Source: Aquabacterium olei | GTDB lineage: Bacteria > Pseudomonadota > Gammaproteobacteria > Burkholderiales > Burkholderiaceae_C | Reading direction: 5' to 3' | Assembly (NCBI GenBank): GCA_029279925.1 | Contig: JAJUHM010000004.1 | Coordinates: 1-36,240, forward strand | DNA length: 36,240 nt | Part shown: one piece after another, positions 7,618-16,287 of the stretch | Layout of the letters: the number at the start of each line of letters is the position of its first letter | Position numbering within the stretch: the first letter of the stretch is position 1 | Notes under the pieces: model-generated | Databases searched by the model: none | What the model saw: the letters and a program-made list of their open reading frames with translations, nothing else | What the model was told of the DNA's origin: nothing | Position numbers and translations under genes: made by a program

Positions 7618-10017
7618 GTGAAGCTTCAAGCATATCGCTTGCGAAACTACCGCAGACTGCGCGATGTCGTCATTGAATTGGACGACAAGATTTCTATCTT
7701 TGTGGGTGCCAACAACAGCGGGAAGACATCCGCGGTCCAGGGGCTGTACTCCATGCTCCGCGGCGAAGCGAAGCGATTCGAGCTCTTTGACTTCAGCGCT
7801 GCCCTGTGGCCTGGCATCGACGATGTTGGAGAAGCGGCCGCCGGTGACGAAGACGCGCCGAAGGCGCTTCCAACCATCTCGCTCGACATGTGGTTTCGCG
7901 TCGGCGAGGAAGACTTGGTCGTCGCTATGCCGCTGCTCCCCAGCACAGATTGGGACGGTAAGTGCGTCGGCATCCGCGTGTCCTTCGAGCCAAAGAACCC
8001 CTCCGAGCTCGTTCAACGTTTCAGACAGTTGCGTGAGAAGGGAAACGCAGCTGTGACGGCGCTTGCAGAGAGGGTGGCTGCGGCAAACGAAGGTGGCGCT
8101 GCAGACGCCGCACTGGCTGGCGCGGCGGTAGCGCCGGACGTCAGCGGCTACAAGCCTTGGCCCGAGAGCCTGACGAAGTACCTCACAAGAGAACTGTCTA
8201 AGGAATATACCTTCCGCTACTACGTGCTGGACGAACGCGAGTTCGAGGGATATCAGGAAAAAGGCCCTGCCTACTCTCCGTTGCCTATTGCCGGAGACAA
8301 AGACAAAGGTGGCGCAGCGGTCATCAACTCATTGCTGAAGGTCGACTTTCTGCGCGCGCAGCGCCACTTGGACGACCCGGATGAAGGAACCAGCTCCCGT
8401 TCGGAGAACCTATCCCGCAAGCTCAGCCGCTTCTACCAGCGCCACCTGGAGAAACGAGGAGACGACCACCAAGCTCTTCAGGCTCTTGATGCCTCCGAGA
8501 AAGGCTTGAACTTCCACTTGCAGGAGGTCTTCAAAGACACCCTCGACCGGCTCAAGAAGCTCGGCTACCCTGGCGTCAATAACCCCGAAATCGTTATTCG
8601 AGCCGCCTTGGAACCGAGCACCGTCCTCGGCCAAGACGCAAAGGTCCACTACGTTGTTCCTGGAGACGTCCCGGCACATCTGCCCGATAGCTACAACGGG
8701 CTTGGTTTCAAGAACCTCGTGTACATGGTCGTCGAGCTTCTCGACCTACACGAACGGTGGAACGGTGGTGAAGCAGAGCGCGCACCCTTGCACCTCGTCT
8801 TCATCGAGGAGCCAGAGGCGCATCTGCACGCGCAGATTCAGCAGGTTTTCATTCGTAACGTTCTCAAACTGCTCGAGGAGGACAAGGACCATGACTCCTT
8901 CTTCCACACTCAGTTGGTGGTGACGACGCACTCGCCCCACATCCTCTACGAGAGGGGGTTCTCGCCAATCCGCTACTTCCGCCGCGTCAGTGCCGAATTG
9001 GAGCACCACACAGACGTCCGCAATCTCTCCCGCTTCAAGGCCGGCGACACCGAGAAGGAGGCACGCGAGTTCCTGCAGCGATACCTCAAGCTTACGCACT
9101 GCGACCTGTTCTTTTCGGATGCCGCCGTGCTGGTGGAGGGGAACGTCGAGCGGCTGCTGATGCCCGCCATGATTGAGACGGCGGCACCGCGGCTACGGTC
9201 ATCTGCGCTCACCATCCTGGAGGTTGGTGGAGCGTTCGCACATCGCTTCCAGGAGCTCATCGAGTTCGTCGGACTCACCACCCTGGTCGTAACCGACCTG
9301 GACAGTGTGGAGGTCAAGGAAAATGCAGCAGCTGGCGCGGACGCGGATATGGGCGCCGATGAGGATGAAGATGAGCTTCGACCGTTCGAGGTCGAAGAGG
9401 ATGCCGAAGGCGGTGGCGGAGAGAAGGCAACTTCCAAGAAGCGCGGAAGCACCTGTCATGCGCACGTTCCTAACGCAGTGACGGCGAACCAGACGCTCAT
9501 CAGTTGGCTCCCGAAGAAGCGCTCCCTAGATGAGCTTTGGGCAGTCTCAGCCGAGCAGAAGGTGCTTGCGCTTGCCAACGAGACCAACGCGCATGTCCGC
9601 GTTGCCTACCAGACACCAATACCGGTCACGGTCGGGGGCAAAACGGTGGAGCGTTGCGGTCGAACCCTGGAAGAAGCATTCGGCCTCGAGAACGCCGCTT
9701 GGTGCCAGGCCGAGGCCAATCGGCCGATTGGGCTCAAGCTGCGCAAGGCTGCCACCACACCCGAGGAGCTTGCGCTAGGGCTTCACAAGCGCGTGGTCAG
9801 CCGGAGCTTCGACAAGACTCGATTCGCCTTGGAGGTTTTGGCCAGCGGACCCCTCAACCAGTGGAAGGTGCCAACCTACATCGCCGAAGGCCTGGTCTGG
9901 CTAGAGGGGCTAGTCGCACACGAGCAGGACGCGGAGGGCGCTGTCGCGGCTGGCGCCTGCACGATCGAGCCAGTGAACGGCGGCGCTATCCCTGCAGAGG
10001 GCGGAGCAGCGCAATGA
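7618..10017 (+). CDS. OLD-family ATPase-TOPRIM endonuclease (GajA-like)
   Basis: This is an overcoming-lysogenization-defect (OLD) family nuclease: an ABC-type ATPase fused to a TOPRIM nuclease. From the GTG at 7618 it has 799 residues. The N-terminus LRNYRRLRD is followed by Walker A GANNSGKT at 30-37. The Walker B region FIEEPEAHLH is at about 395-404 and the H-loop THSPH ends at 441. TOPRIM motifs are VLVEGNVER (Glu507) and TDLDS (Asp560, Asp562). A helicase gene overlaps its stop, the hallmark of class 2 OLD or Gabija pairs. It is much longer than the 578-residue GajA of Bacillus cereus, partly from an acidic, low-complexity insertion at about 568-608 just after the DxD motif. An ATG at 7585 would add 11 residues. 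It probably cuts phage or damaged DNA; the target is unknown. Confidence 0.9.
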   Translation: MKLQAYRLRNYRRLRDVVIELDDKISIFVGANNSGKTSAVQGLYSMLRGEAKRFELFDFSAALWPGIDDVGEAAAGDEDAPKALPTISLDMWFRVGEEDLVVAMPLLPSTDWDGKCVGIRVSFEPKNPSELVQRFRQLREKGNAAVTALAERVAAANEGGAADAALAGAAVAPDVSGYKPWPESLTKYLTRELSKEYTFRYYVLDEREFEGYQEKGPAYSPLPIAGDKDKGGAAVINSLLKVDFLRAQRHLDDPDEGTSSRSENLSRKLSRFYQRHLEKRGDDHQALQALDASEKGLNFHLQEVFKDTLDRLKKLGYPGVNNPEIVIRAALEPSTVLGQDAKVHYVVPGDVPAHLPDSYNGLGFKNLVYMVVELLDLHERWNGGEAERAPLHLVFIEEPEAHLHAQIQQVFIRNVLKLLEEDKDHDSFFHTQLVVTTHSPHILYERGFSPIRYFRRVSAELEHHTDVRNLSRFKAGDTEKEAREFLQRYLKLTHCDLFFSDAAVLVEGNVERLLMPAMIETAAPRLRSSALTILEVGGAFAHRFQELIEFVGLTTLVVTDLDSVEVKENAAAGADADMGADEDEDELRPFEVEEDAEGGGGEKATSKKRGSTCHAHVPNAVTANQTLISWLPKKRSLDELWAVSAEQKVLALANETNAHVRVAYQTPIPVTVGGKTVERCGRTLEEAFGLENAAWCQAEANRPIGLKLRKAATTPEELALGLHKRVVSRSFDKTRFALEVLASGPLNQWKVPTYIAEGLVWLEGLVAHEQDAEGAVAAGACTIEPVNGGAIPAEGGAAQ

Positions 10018-11924
10018 GCAGGCGCACGAACAGTCCAGACACGGATGCGGACAGAGAAATCCATGCGTGTATCAAATCCGTCCCGCCAACGCCTTTCGTA
10101 GTTACAGCTGGAGCAGGTTCGGGCAAGACGACATCGCTCATCAAGGCGATGGACCGCGTGATTGCTGAGCACGGCGCGAAAATGCTGATGAAGAAGCAGA
10201 AAGTCGCCTGCATCACGTACACGGAAGTTGCTGCGAACGAAATTCGAGAGGATGTCAACGCAGACGCGCTCGTACATGTCTCGACCATTCACAGCTTCTA
10301 CTGGACCATCGCAAGCAGCTTCCAAGCTGACATCAAGGTTTGGCTGCGTATGACCCTTCAACGCAGGATTGACGAATTGGTCGAGACGGCGAAGAACTTC
10401 GGTCCGAGGGTTCGTCAGAACACGCGAGACAACAACAAGCGTGACCAGGAACGCCTCTCAAGGCACTTGGAGGAGATAGAGAAGGTCACGTCGTTCCGGT
10501 ACGGCATGGGCAGTGACTATCCGAGGGGCATTCTGGGCCACGAAGACATCATTCAACTCGCGGACCATCTTCTGAAGAATCGGCCCTTGTTCAGGCGACT
10601 TGTAGCGCTGAACTACCCCTTCGTCTTCATCGACGAGAGTCAGGATACGTTCAAAGAGGTCGTCGAGTCCTTCAAGATGGTGGAGGCACAGATGCGGGGC
10701 CGGTTCTGTATCGGCTTCTTCGGCGACCCAATGCAGAAGATTTATCTGAGAGGGTCAGGTTCTATTGGGCTCGAAGACGGGTGGAGAGGCATCACAAAGC
10801 CAGAAAACTTTCGGTGTGCCCAGAGCATCTTGCACGTCGCGAATGCCATCAGGGCACAGGGCGATGGACTGAAGCAGGAACGAGGACTACACGAAGAGCT
10901 GAACGGAACCGAGCGACCAATCGAGGGCTCTGCTCGCATCTTCATCCTGCCCAGGACGATGAACCGAAACGAGGCTCTGGCCCAGGTCCGAGCATGGTGT
11001 GCAATGGCGGACAACGATGAGGGCTGGGCGACGCCGGAGCTTGCGGTAAAGATACTGGTCATCGTCCACCGAATCGCAGCGAAGCGCCTAGGCTGGGATG
11101 GCATCTTCGCCGCTTTGTCGGATAGAGCGCCCGACAGCATCAAGCAAGGACTTCTGGATGGGACGAGCTGGCCAGTGCAGCCGTTCCTGGGCTTCGTGCT
11201 CCCGCTCGTCGCTGCCGTGCAGGACGGGAATGAGTTCGAGGCGATGAACATGCTACGCACGCGCTGTCCTCGCCTGGCAGCAAGCAACCTTGCCGGGAAG
11301 AATGGGGCCCAGTTGCTTCGCGAGGTGCGTGAGGCCAAGCTGGAGTTGGTCCGAATGATGAGCGACGAAGGCTGCTCGATTCGCGACGTGGCGATGCACT
11401 TGCGCGCAACTGGCCTGCTTGCCCTAGATGAGCGTCTTGAACGCGTGCTTGATCTCCAAATCGCCCCGGACGAAGCCGAAGGAGGTGAGGCGGAAGGAGG
11501 GCAGCCTTCGGACTTGCCCGTCCTCAAGTTCCTGAACTGCCCGGCGCCGCAGCTGTCGTCCTACAGCCGATACATCTCGGAAGGGTCTCCCTTCGCGACA
11601 CAGCACGGCGTCAAGGGTGCGCAGTTCGACCGTGTGCTGGTGGTGATCGATGAAGAGGAAAGCGACTATCGGCTATATGACTACGAGAAGGTACTTGGAG
11701 ACGCACAAGTCAGTGCTGCTGACCGAGCGGCATTTGCGAATGGTGAGGACAACACATGGAGCCGGACTTTGCGGCTGCTCTATGTGTGCTGCACCCGTGC
11801 CAAGCGAGGTCTGTCACTGGTCTTTTTCGTGGCCGACCCCGACGTCACTTCTGCTCACATCGTGGCAAACGGCATATTCCCTGAAGGTTCGGTCGTAACC
11901 CAGGCCGTCCTCACCAAAGGTTGA
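10014..11924 (+). CDS. UvrD/PcrA-like superfamily 1 helicase (GajB-like)
   Basis: A 636-residue SF1A DNA helicase or ATPase. Visible motifs in order are Walker A AGAGSGKTT (32-40), motif Ia ACITYTEVAANEI, motif Ic STIHSFYW, Walker B FIDESQDT with Asp207 and Glu208, motif III GFFGDPMQKIY, the NFRC region, motif V near GVKGAQFDRVLVV, and motif VI LLYVCCTRAKRGL (Tyr590 to Lys597). The start ATG overlaps the nuclease stop codon (ATGA), so the two are translationally coupled; a longer upstream frame lies inside the nuclease gene and is not real. In Gabija the helicase partner senses DNA ends or nucleotide depletion and works in a complex with the OLD nuclease. Motifs suggest it is catalytically intact. 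Confidence 0.92.
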   Translation: MSRRTNSPDTDADREIHACIKSVPPTPFVVTAGAGSGKTTSLIKAMDRVIAEHGAKMLMKKQKVACITYTEVAANEIREDVNADALVHVSTIHSFYWTIASSFQADIKVWLRMTLQRRIDELVETAKNFGPRVRQNTRDNNKRDQERLSRHLEEIEKVTSFRYGMGSDYPRGILGHEDIIQLADHLLKNRPLFRRLVALNYPFVFIDESQDTFKEVVESFKMVEAQMRGRFCIGFFGDPMQKIYLRGSGSIGLEDGWRGITKPENFRCAQSILHVANAIRAQGDGLKQERGLHEELNGTERPIEGSARIFILPRTMNRNEALAQVRAWCAMADNDEGWATPELAVKILVIVHRIAAKRLGWDGIFAALSDRAPDSIKQGLLDGTSWPVQPFLGFVLPLVAAVQDGNEFEAMNMLRTRCPRLAASNLAGKNGAQLLREVREAKLELVRMMSDEGCSIRDVAMHLRATGLLALDERLERVLDLQIAPDEAEGGEAEGGQPSDLPVLKFLNCPAPQLSSYSRYISEGSPFATQHGVKGAQFDRVLVVIDEEESDYRLYDYEKVLGDAQVSAADRAAFANGEDNTWSRTLRLLYVCCTRAKRGLSLVFFVADPDVTSAHIVANGIFPEGSVVTQAVLTKG

Positions 11925-11972
11925 TACGGACAGGCAATCGGTGCCGCAATAAGCGAGCAGAGAGGACTCCGA

Positions 11973-13364
11973 TTGGATGCACAGAACCCAGATTTACTGC
12001 CGCCGCCAAAGTTTAGGCCCCGCCGGCGGCGTGGCGTGCCGAGTCCTGGTGAGTCACTTGCAGTCGAGAAGCCGGCCATCGCTTCGGTCATGGACACTGA
12101 GACAGGCGCGCACCTTCCTGTCGAATCCGTGATTGGGACGGACTTTGATGCCTTGATGCAACTGCGCATGCGAGTCAGGACCTGCATGCATGCAGATGCG
12201 CCGCTGTATCGGTGCTCGCTGTGTTGCTCGCCTGTACACCTTTGCTGCCAAAAGCAGTCCACTCGGTTCTATTTCAAGCACCGACATGAGCATGGCAACT
12301 GTCCTGCCATCACGCGTGGAGAGTTGAGCCAAGACGAGATTGATGCCCGTCGCTACAACGGCGCCAAGGAAAGCACGCTGCATCTCCGGATGAAGGCGTG
12401 GCTGGCGGCCTGCCTGGCAATCGATGGGCGATTCCAGGACATTGAGCAGGAGAAGACCTGGAAGGGGGCGCTCACCGGCGAATGGCGCAGGCCGGACGTG
12501 CGTGCGGTCTACCAAGGCATTCCGATTGCCTTCGAGATTCAACTGTCAACGACCTACCTGAACGTCATCGTGGAGCGGCGGCAGTTCTACCTACAGAACG
12601 GTGGACTGCTGTTCTGGGTATTCGCCTTGTTCGACAACGAACATCGCCGGATGACCGAAGAGGACGTCTTCTACAACAACAACCAGAACGCGTTCATCAT
12701 CGACGCGAAGACCGTTGAGGCCACGAAAGGCCAGGGGCGCTTCATGCTGGAATGCGTGTGGACAGAGCCAACTCCGGGCGGCGGCACCAGCGCATTGCAC
12801 CGCAAGACCGTCGGCTTTGATGAGTTGACCCTGCGCCCGGAAAAGCAACTGGCCTACTACTTCGACTATGCCGGTCGTAAGGCCGCATTGGCATCGGCGA
12901 AGGAGAGCGAAGCCCAGAGCCTGCGTGACGAAATAGAAGCGTGGTGGGGGAGCGGTGACCCAAGGGGCCCTGACGGGCATCTGCAATGGGCGCGATTTGC
13001 CACGAGACTTCGCCGGCTTGGCGTACAGGTGCCCTCCGAGTTCCGCAAGGTAAACAAATACGCCGTCATCGGTTTGTATTCAGCCAAGCATAACTATCCT
13101 TTCGGCCAGGGGAAGAAGCGGTTGGTCGAGATTGCGCACCACATCGCCAGTGGCTACAAGCACAACCTCAGTTGGTTCATGCATGCGGTCAAGCACTACG
13201 GCCGCAAGGAGAGCATGGAGGCTGAAGGGGATCCCGCGAAATGGGTCGAGAAGCGCAAAGAGTGCGTGGTAGCTTACAAGGTGGACCCCAAACCCTTTGA
13301 GCCCGACAGAGCTAGCCAGCCGCTGATTGAGTTCTTGTTCCCTGAACTGAAGCCATTGCCCTGA
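11973..13364 (+). CDS. DUF6035-like protein: zinc-finger plus CoiA-type PD-(D/E)XK nuclease
   Basis: A 463-residue protein starting at TTG 11973, with GAGAGGA 7 bases upstream; there is no in-frame ATG before the first domain. An Arg/Pro-rich N-terminus (13-22) is followed by a Cys/His cluster: CSLCC at 81-85, CC at 91-92, then FYFKHRHEHGNC ending at 110, a probable zinc site. After it come YNGAKESTLH (Glu133), WRRPDVR (Asp175) and IAFEIQLS (Glu188, Gln190). The E...D...ExQ order is that of CoiA-like and DUF6035 restriction-fold nucleases. The C-terminal half (about 260-463) matches nothing I recognise. It follows the helicase by 48 bases on the same strand, so it is probably the third member of the operon and a nuclease or DNA-end-binding effector. 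Confidence 0.75.
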   Translation: MDAQNPDLLPPPKFRPRRRRGVPSPGESLAVEKPAIASVMDTETGAHLPVESVIGTDFDALMQLRMRVRTCMHADAPLYRCSLCCSPVHLCCQKQSTRFYFKHRHEHGNCPAITRGELSQDEIDARRYNGAKESTLHLRMKAWLAACLAIDGRFQDIEQEKTWKGALTGEWRRPDVRAVYQGIPIAFEIQLSTTYLNVIVERRQFYLQNGGLLFWVFALFDNEHRRMTEEDVFYNNNQNAFIIDAKTVEATKGQGRFMLECVWTEPTPGGGTSALHRKTVGFDELTLRPEKQLAYYFDYAGRKAALASAKESEAQSLRDEIEAWWGSGDPRGPDGHLQWARFATRLRRLGVQVPSEFRKVNKYAVIGLYSAKHNYPFGQGKKRLVEIAHHIASGYKHNLSWFMHAVKHYGRKESMEAEGDPAKWVEKRKECVVAYKVDPKPFEPDRASQPLIEFLFPELKPLP

Positions 13365-13674
13365 GCGGCTGAAGGGGGCGAGGACTCGACGTACTAGAAG
13401 TTCCTGGACTAGAAATGACGTCACTCGAGCACTTCGCATGTGAACGTCAAGCCCAATGGCCGGTTCCTGGCGCGAAGCCGTCAGCCAGGCCGCGCCAGGT
13501 CGTTCGACCGCTTCTGGCAACAGCAGTCAATGGGAGCGCCATGGTCGAACGTCCGAGATCAGCCTTGAACTGCCTCTCGCCGAGCTTGCCCGTCGACGCC
13601 GGCGCTCATGGCACTCCGAGCCCCGCGCAACCTGCGCGGCTCCCAGTTAACAGCCCCAAAGCCCCCTCCCCCTC
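13365..13674. other. Non-coding stretch at the right edge of the defence island
   Basis: This 310-base region lies between two convergent genes. No protein-like frame was seen. The only structure noticed is a GC hairpin at 13618-13642. It probably contains the right junction of the island, but no repeat or tRNA marks it. Confidence 0.5.
13618..13642. terminator. Weak terminator-like hairpin
   Basis: GAGCC-(CC)-GCGC pairs with GCGCGGCTC around an AACCT loop, with two unpaired C residues. It lies between convergent genes, 33 bases past the alpha/beta hydrolase stop. There is no T-run on either side, so it is only a candidate. Confidence 0.3.
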
Positions 13675-14592
13675 TCACCGGCGCAAAAACTTCAACTGAT
13701 GCGCCAGCATCTCCCGAAACAGCGGATCAAAGTAAGGATCGAAGTGGTTGGCCGCCACCTCGATCACCTGCACGTTCGGGTTGCCCACGCGCTTGACCTT
13801 GTCCGACACGAATGGCGCCACCGTGTCGCCCGTGGCGCCGATCATCAGCATCGGGATCTTCACGTCCTTCAGGCGCACCCAAGGGCGATACAGCGGCAGG
13901 GGCAGCACCGACCTGGCGGCCACGCGGTTGTCGTACTTGTGGTCTGGGTGGGCCGCCAGCGCAGCCTGCAGCGCTTCCAGGCCACCGTCACGGTCCATAG
14001 TGGAGAACTCGCCCTCACGCGACAAGGTCGGCACATGAATGGGTGCACCCGGCTTGATCAGGTCCAGCAGGCCGAGCGCGACCATCTTCGAAAGTCGCCC
14101 GATCGGCGTGGCGAACATCGCGGCCAGCCCGTCGAGCATCGGCACCTGAACGATGGCGCCTTTCAGCTCAGGGTGCTGCGTGGCCAGATCCACCACGTGC
14201 CCGCCACCGAACGACGTGCCCCACAGCGTGATGTCATGCGCCAGCACCTGCTGCTGCGACTTCAGGTGAGCCAGCGCCGTGTCGGCCACCCGCGTTCTGC
14301 GCCAGGGGTTGATGCCTTGGCGCGGGAAGCCGCCGCTGTCGCCCCAGCCCGGGTAATCGAACTCCATCACCGCGAAGCCAGCGTCGACAAAGCTCAAGGT
14401 GAACGACGAGGTCAAGGCCATCTGAACGCTGCCCCAGCCGCCCACCATGAGGATGGCGGGCAGTTGCTGATCGGGTGGCGTGTCCTTCGGCACATAGAGG
14501 GTGGCCGCACACAGCGCGCCCTCTGCCGTGAAGGTGGACTTGATGGCGCGCGCACGCTCCAGCGAGATGTTGGGGTAACGACGGGTGTTCAC
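13675..14592 (-). CDS. Alpha/beta hydrolase (esterase/acyltransferase-like)
   Basis: A serine hydrolase of about 305 residues. Visible are the oxyanion-hole region ILMVGGWGSVQ, FDYPGWGDSGG, the nucleophile elbow GTSFGGGH with the catalytic Ser, an acid region PMLMIGATGDTVAPF, and the catalytic His in VAANHFDPYF. The reading frame is open to 15051 but its first third is antisense-like sequence inside the monooxygenase gene. The GTG at 14592, preceded by AAAGAAG, gives the natural N-terminus VNTRRYPNISLERAR. A TTG overlapping the monooxygenase stop is an alternative. It lies 41 bases after the Baeyer-Villiger monooxygenase on the same strand, so it plausibly hydrolyses the ester that enzyme makes, as MekB does with MekA. 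Confidence 0.82.
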   Translation of the reverse strand: MNTRRYPNISLERARAIKSTFTAEGALCAATLYVPKDTPPDQQLPAILMVGGWGSVQMALTSSFTLSFVDAGFAVMEFDYPGWGDSGGFPRQGINPWRRTRVADTALAHLKSQQQVLAHDITLWGTSFGGGHVVDLATQHPELKGAIVQVPMLDGLAAMFATPIGRLSKMVALGLLDLIKPGAPIHVPTLSREGEFSTMDRDGGLEALQAALAAHPDHKYDNRVAARSVLPLPLYRPWVRLKDVKIPMLMIGATGDTVAPFVSDKVKRVGNPNVQVIEVAANHFDPYFDPLFREMLAHQLKFLRR

Positions 14593-14633
14593 GTTGGACT
14601 TCTTTGATGCGGTGATGGCGGACAGCGGAAGGC

Positions 14634-16154
14634 TCAAGCGGCTGTGACGGTGGCGCCCGTGGCAGCAACGGATTCGGGTGGAGAGAACCGATAGGCGTCG
14701 AGGGATGCGTACCGCGTGAGCCAGCGGTAGCCGAAGGTGAAGCCGGGCCAGTTGGTGCTGTTGTGGCCATTGGCATCGACATACCAGCTCTTGCAGCCTT
14801 GCCACACGGTGTCGCGCAGGCGCGCTTGCACGGTGGCGTTGAAGTGGCTGTAGCGCTGCGCATCGACCTCGATGGCGCTGGCCCGGGCTCGCTGCGCGGC
14901 CTTCATGCAGCGGATGACGTGCGCAATCTGGCTTTCCAGCATGTAGATGATCGAGCTGTGGCCCAGGTTGGTGTTGGGGCCGTAGAGCATGAAGAAATTG
15001 GGGAAGCCCGGCACCGTCATGCCCAGGTAGGCTTGCGCGCCCTTGCGCCACGCGGTGTTGAGTTCCAGCCCATTGCGCCCCGTGATCGTCATGGGTGCGA
15101 GGAACTCCGTGGCCGCAAAGCCGGTGCCGTAGACGATCGCGTCAGCGGGGTGGTGCTGCCCGTCCACCGTCTCGATGCCCGTGGGTGTGATGCGGCGGAT
15201 GCCCTGGGTCACGAGGTGAACGTTGGGCTTGGCCATGGTGGCCAGGTACTCGTTGGACAGCAGGATGCGCTTGCACCCGATGGGGTAGTCGGGCGTGAGC
15301 TGCGCACGCAGTTCCGGGTCTTGCACCTGCCGGTGCAGCAGCCCCTTGAAGGGCACGCCCACTGCCAGATTCATCAGCGCCTTGATGCGCGTGAAGCCGA
15401 TGGCGCGGCTTTCGTACTGGGCATAGATGCGGGCCCGGTGCAGTTTCATCGTCCAGGGCAGCATCCGGAACAGGGCCTTGCGCCAGCCGGCATACGGGCC
15501 ATCCGGGCGCGGCAGGATGTAGGCGGCCGAGCGTTGGAACACGGTCAACCGGCTCACCTGCCCTGCGATGGCCGGCACGAACTGGATGGCCGAGGCCCCC
15601 GTGCCGATCACCGCCACGCGCTTGCCTTTCATGTCGTAGCCGTGGTCCCAATGCGCCGAGTGGCAGACGTGCCCCTGGAAGCTGTCCATGCCCTCGATCC
15701 GCGGATAGACCGGGCGGCTGAGTTGCCCGGTGGCCGTGACCACATGGCGGGCCTGCAGTACTTGGCCGGTGGTCAGCGTCACGGTCCACAGTGCGTGGGC
15801 TTCGTCGTACTGCGCCTGTGCCACTTCACAGCCAAAGCGGATGGCAGGCAGCAGGCCATACTTCTTGGCGCAGTGCCTCAGGTACTGGTGGATCTCGGCC
15901 TGGCGCGCAAACACCCTGGACCAGTTCGGGTTGGGCTCGAACGAGAACTAATACACGTGCGACGGCACGTCGCAAGCGGCGCCGGGGTAGGTGTTGTCTC
16001 GCCACACACCACCCACGTCGTTCTGCTTTTCCAGGATGAGGAACTCGCCCAGGCCCGCCTTCTTCAGCGCAATGGCCATGCCGATGCCTGCGAAGCCAGA
16101 TCCGATGATGAGGGTGTGGAACGGGGTGCTGCCCCCTGTGCCGGTGCGGTGCAT
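14634..16154 (-). pseudogene. Baeyer-Villiger flavin monooxygenase, interrupted by in-frame TAG
   Basis: This would be an FAD- and NADPH-dependent monooxygenase turning ketones into esters. The start chosen is the ATG at 16154 (MHRTGTGG), with GAGG upstream; a frame extends to 16223. The N-terminal FAD site [13 protein letters not shown] and [20 protein letters not shown] are followed by a TAG at 15948-15950. The same frame then continues FSFEPNPNWSRVFARQ as in intact relatives, where a Ser is expected (TCG to TAG). The rest is complete: the Baeyer-Villiger fingerprint FQGHVCHSAHWD, the NADPH site VAVIGTGASAIQF, and a normal C-terminus. Apart from the stop codon the gene looks full length (about 507 codons). 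Confidence 0.85.
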
Positions 16155-16231
16155 GTCTTGAAGCCTCACGTTGCGACGAAGGTCTGCTTGTCGAGCGCGA
16201 ATCATCCGTAAATCGACCGGCACAGAGAATG

Positions 16232-16257
16232 TTGACTCAGGTCAAACGCTTTATGAT
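16232..16257 (+). promoter_or_regulatory. Promoter region of the AraC-family gene with palindrome
   Basis: TATGAT (16252-16257) is a good -10 element 30 bases before the start codon at 16288; the best -35 is imperfect (TGTTGA with a 16-base spacer, or TTGACT with 14). TTGAC and GTCAA form a palindrome with a TCAG centre at 16232-16245, directly over the -35 region, and could be an operator shared with the divergent monooxygenase gene. Confidence 0.4.
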
Positions 16258-16287
16258 TTGGGCCAACGTCATCGGGATTCACCCTTC

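Noticed and set aside
9537-10013. Upstream extension of the helicase reading frame
   Set aside because: It lies within the OLD nuclease gene in another frame; the ATG overlapping the nuclease stop begins the typical helicase N-terminus.
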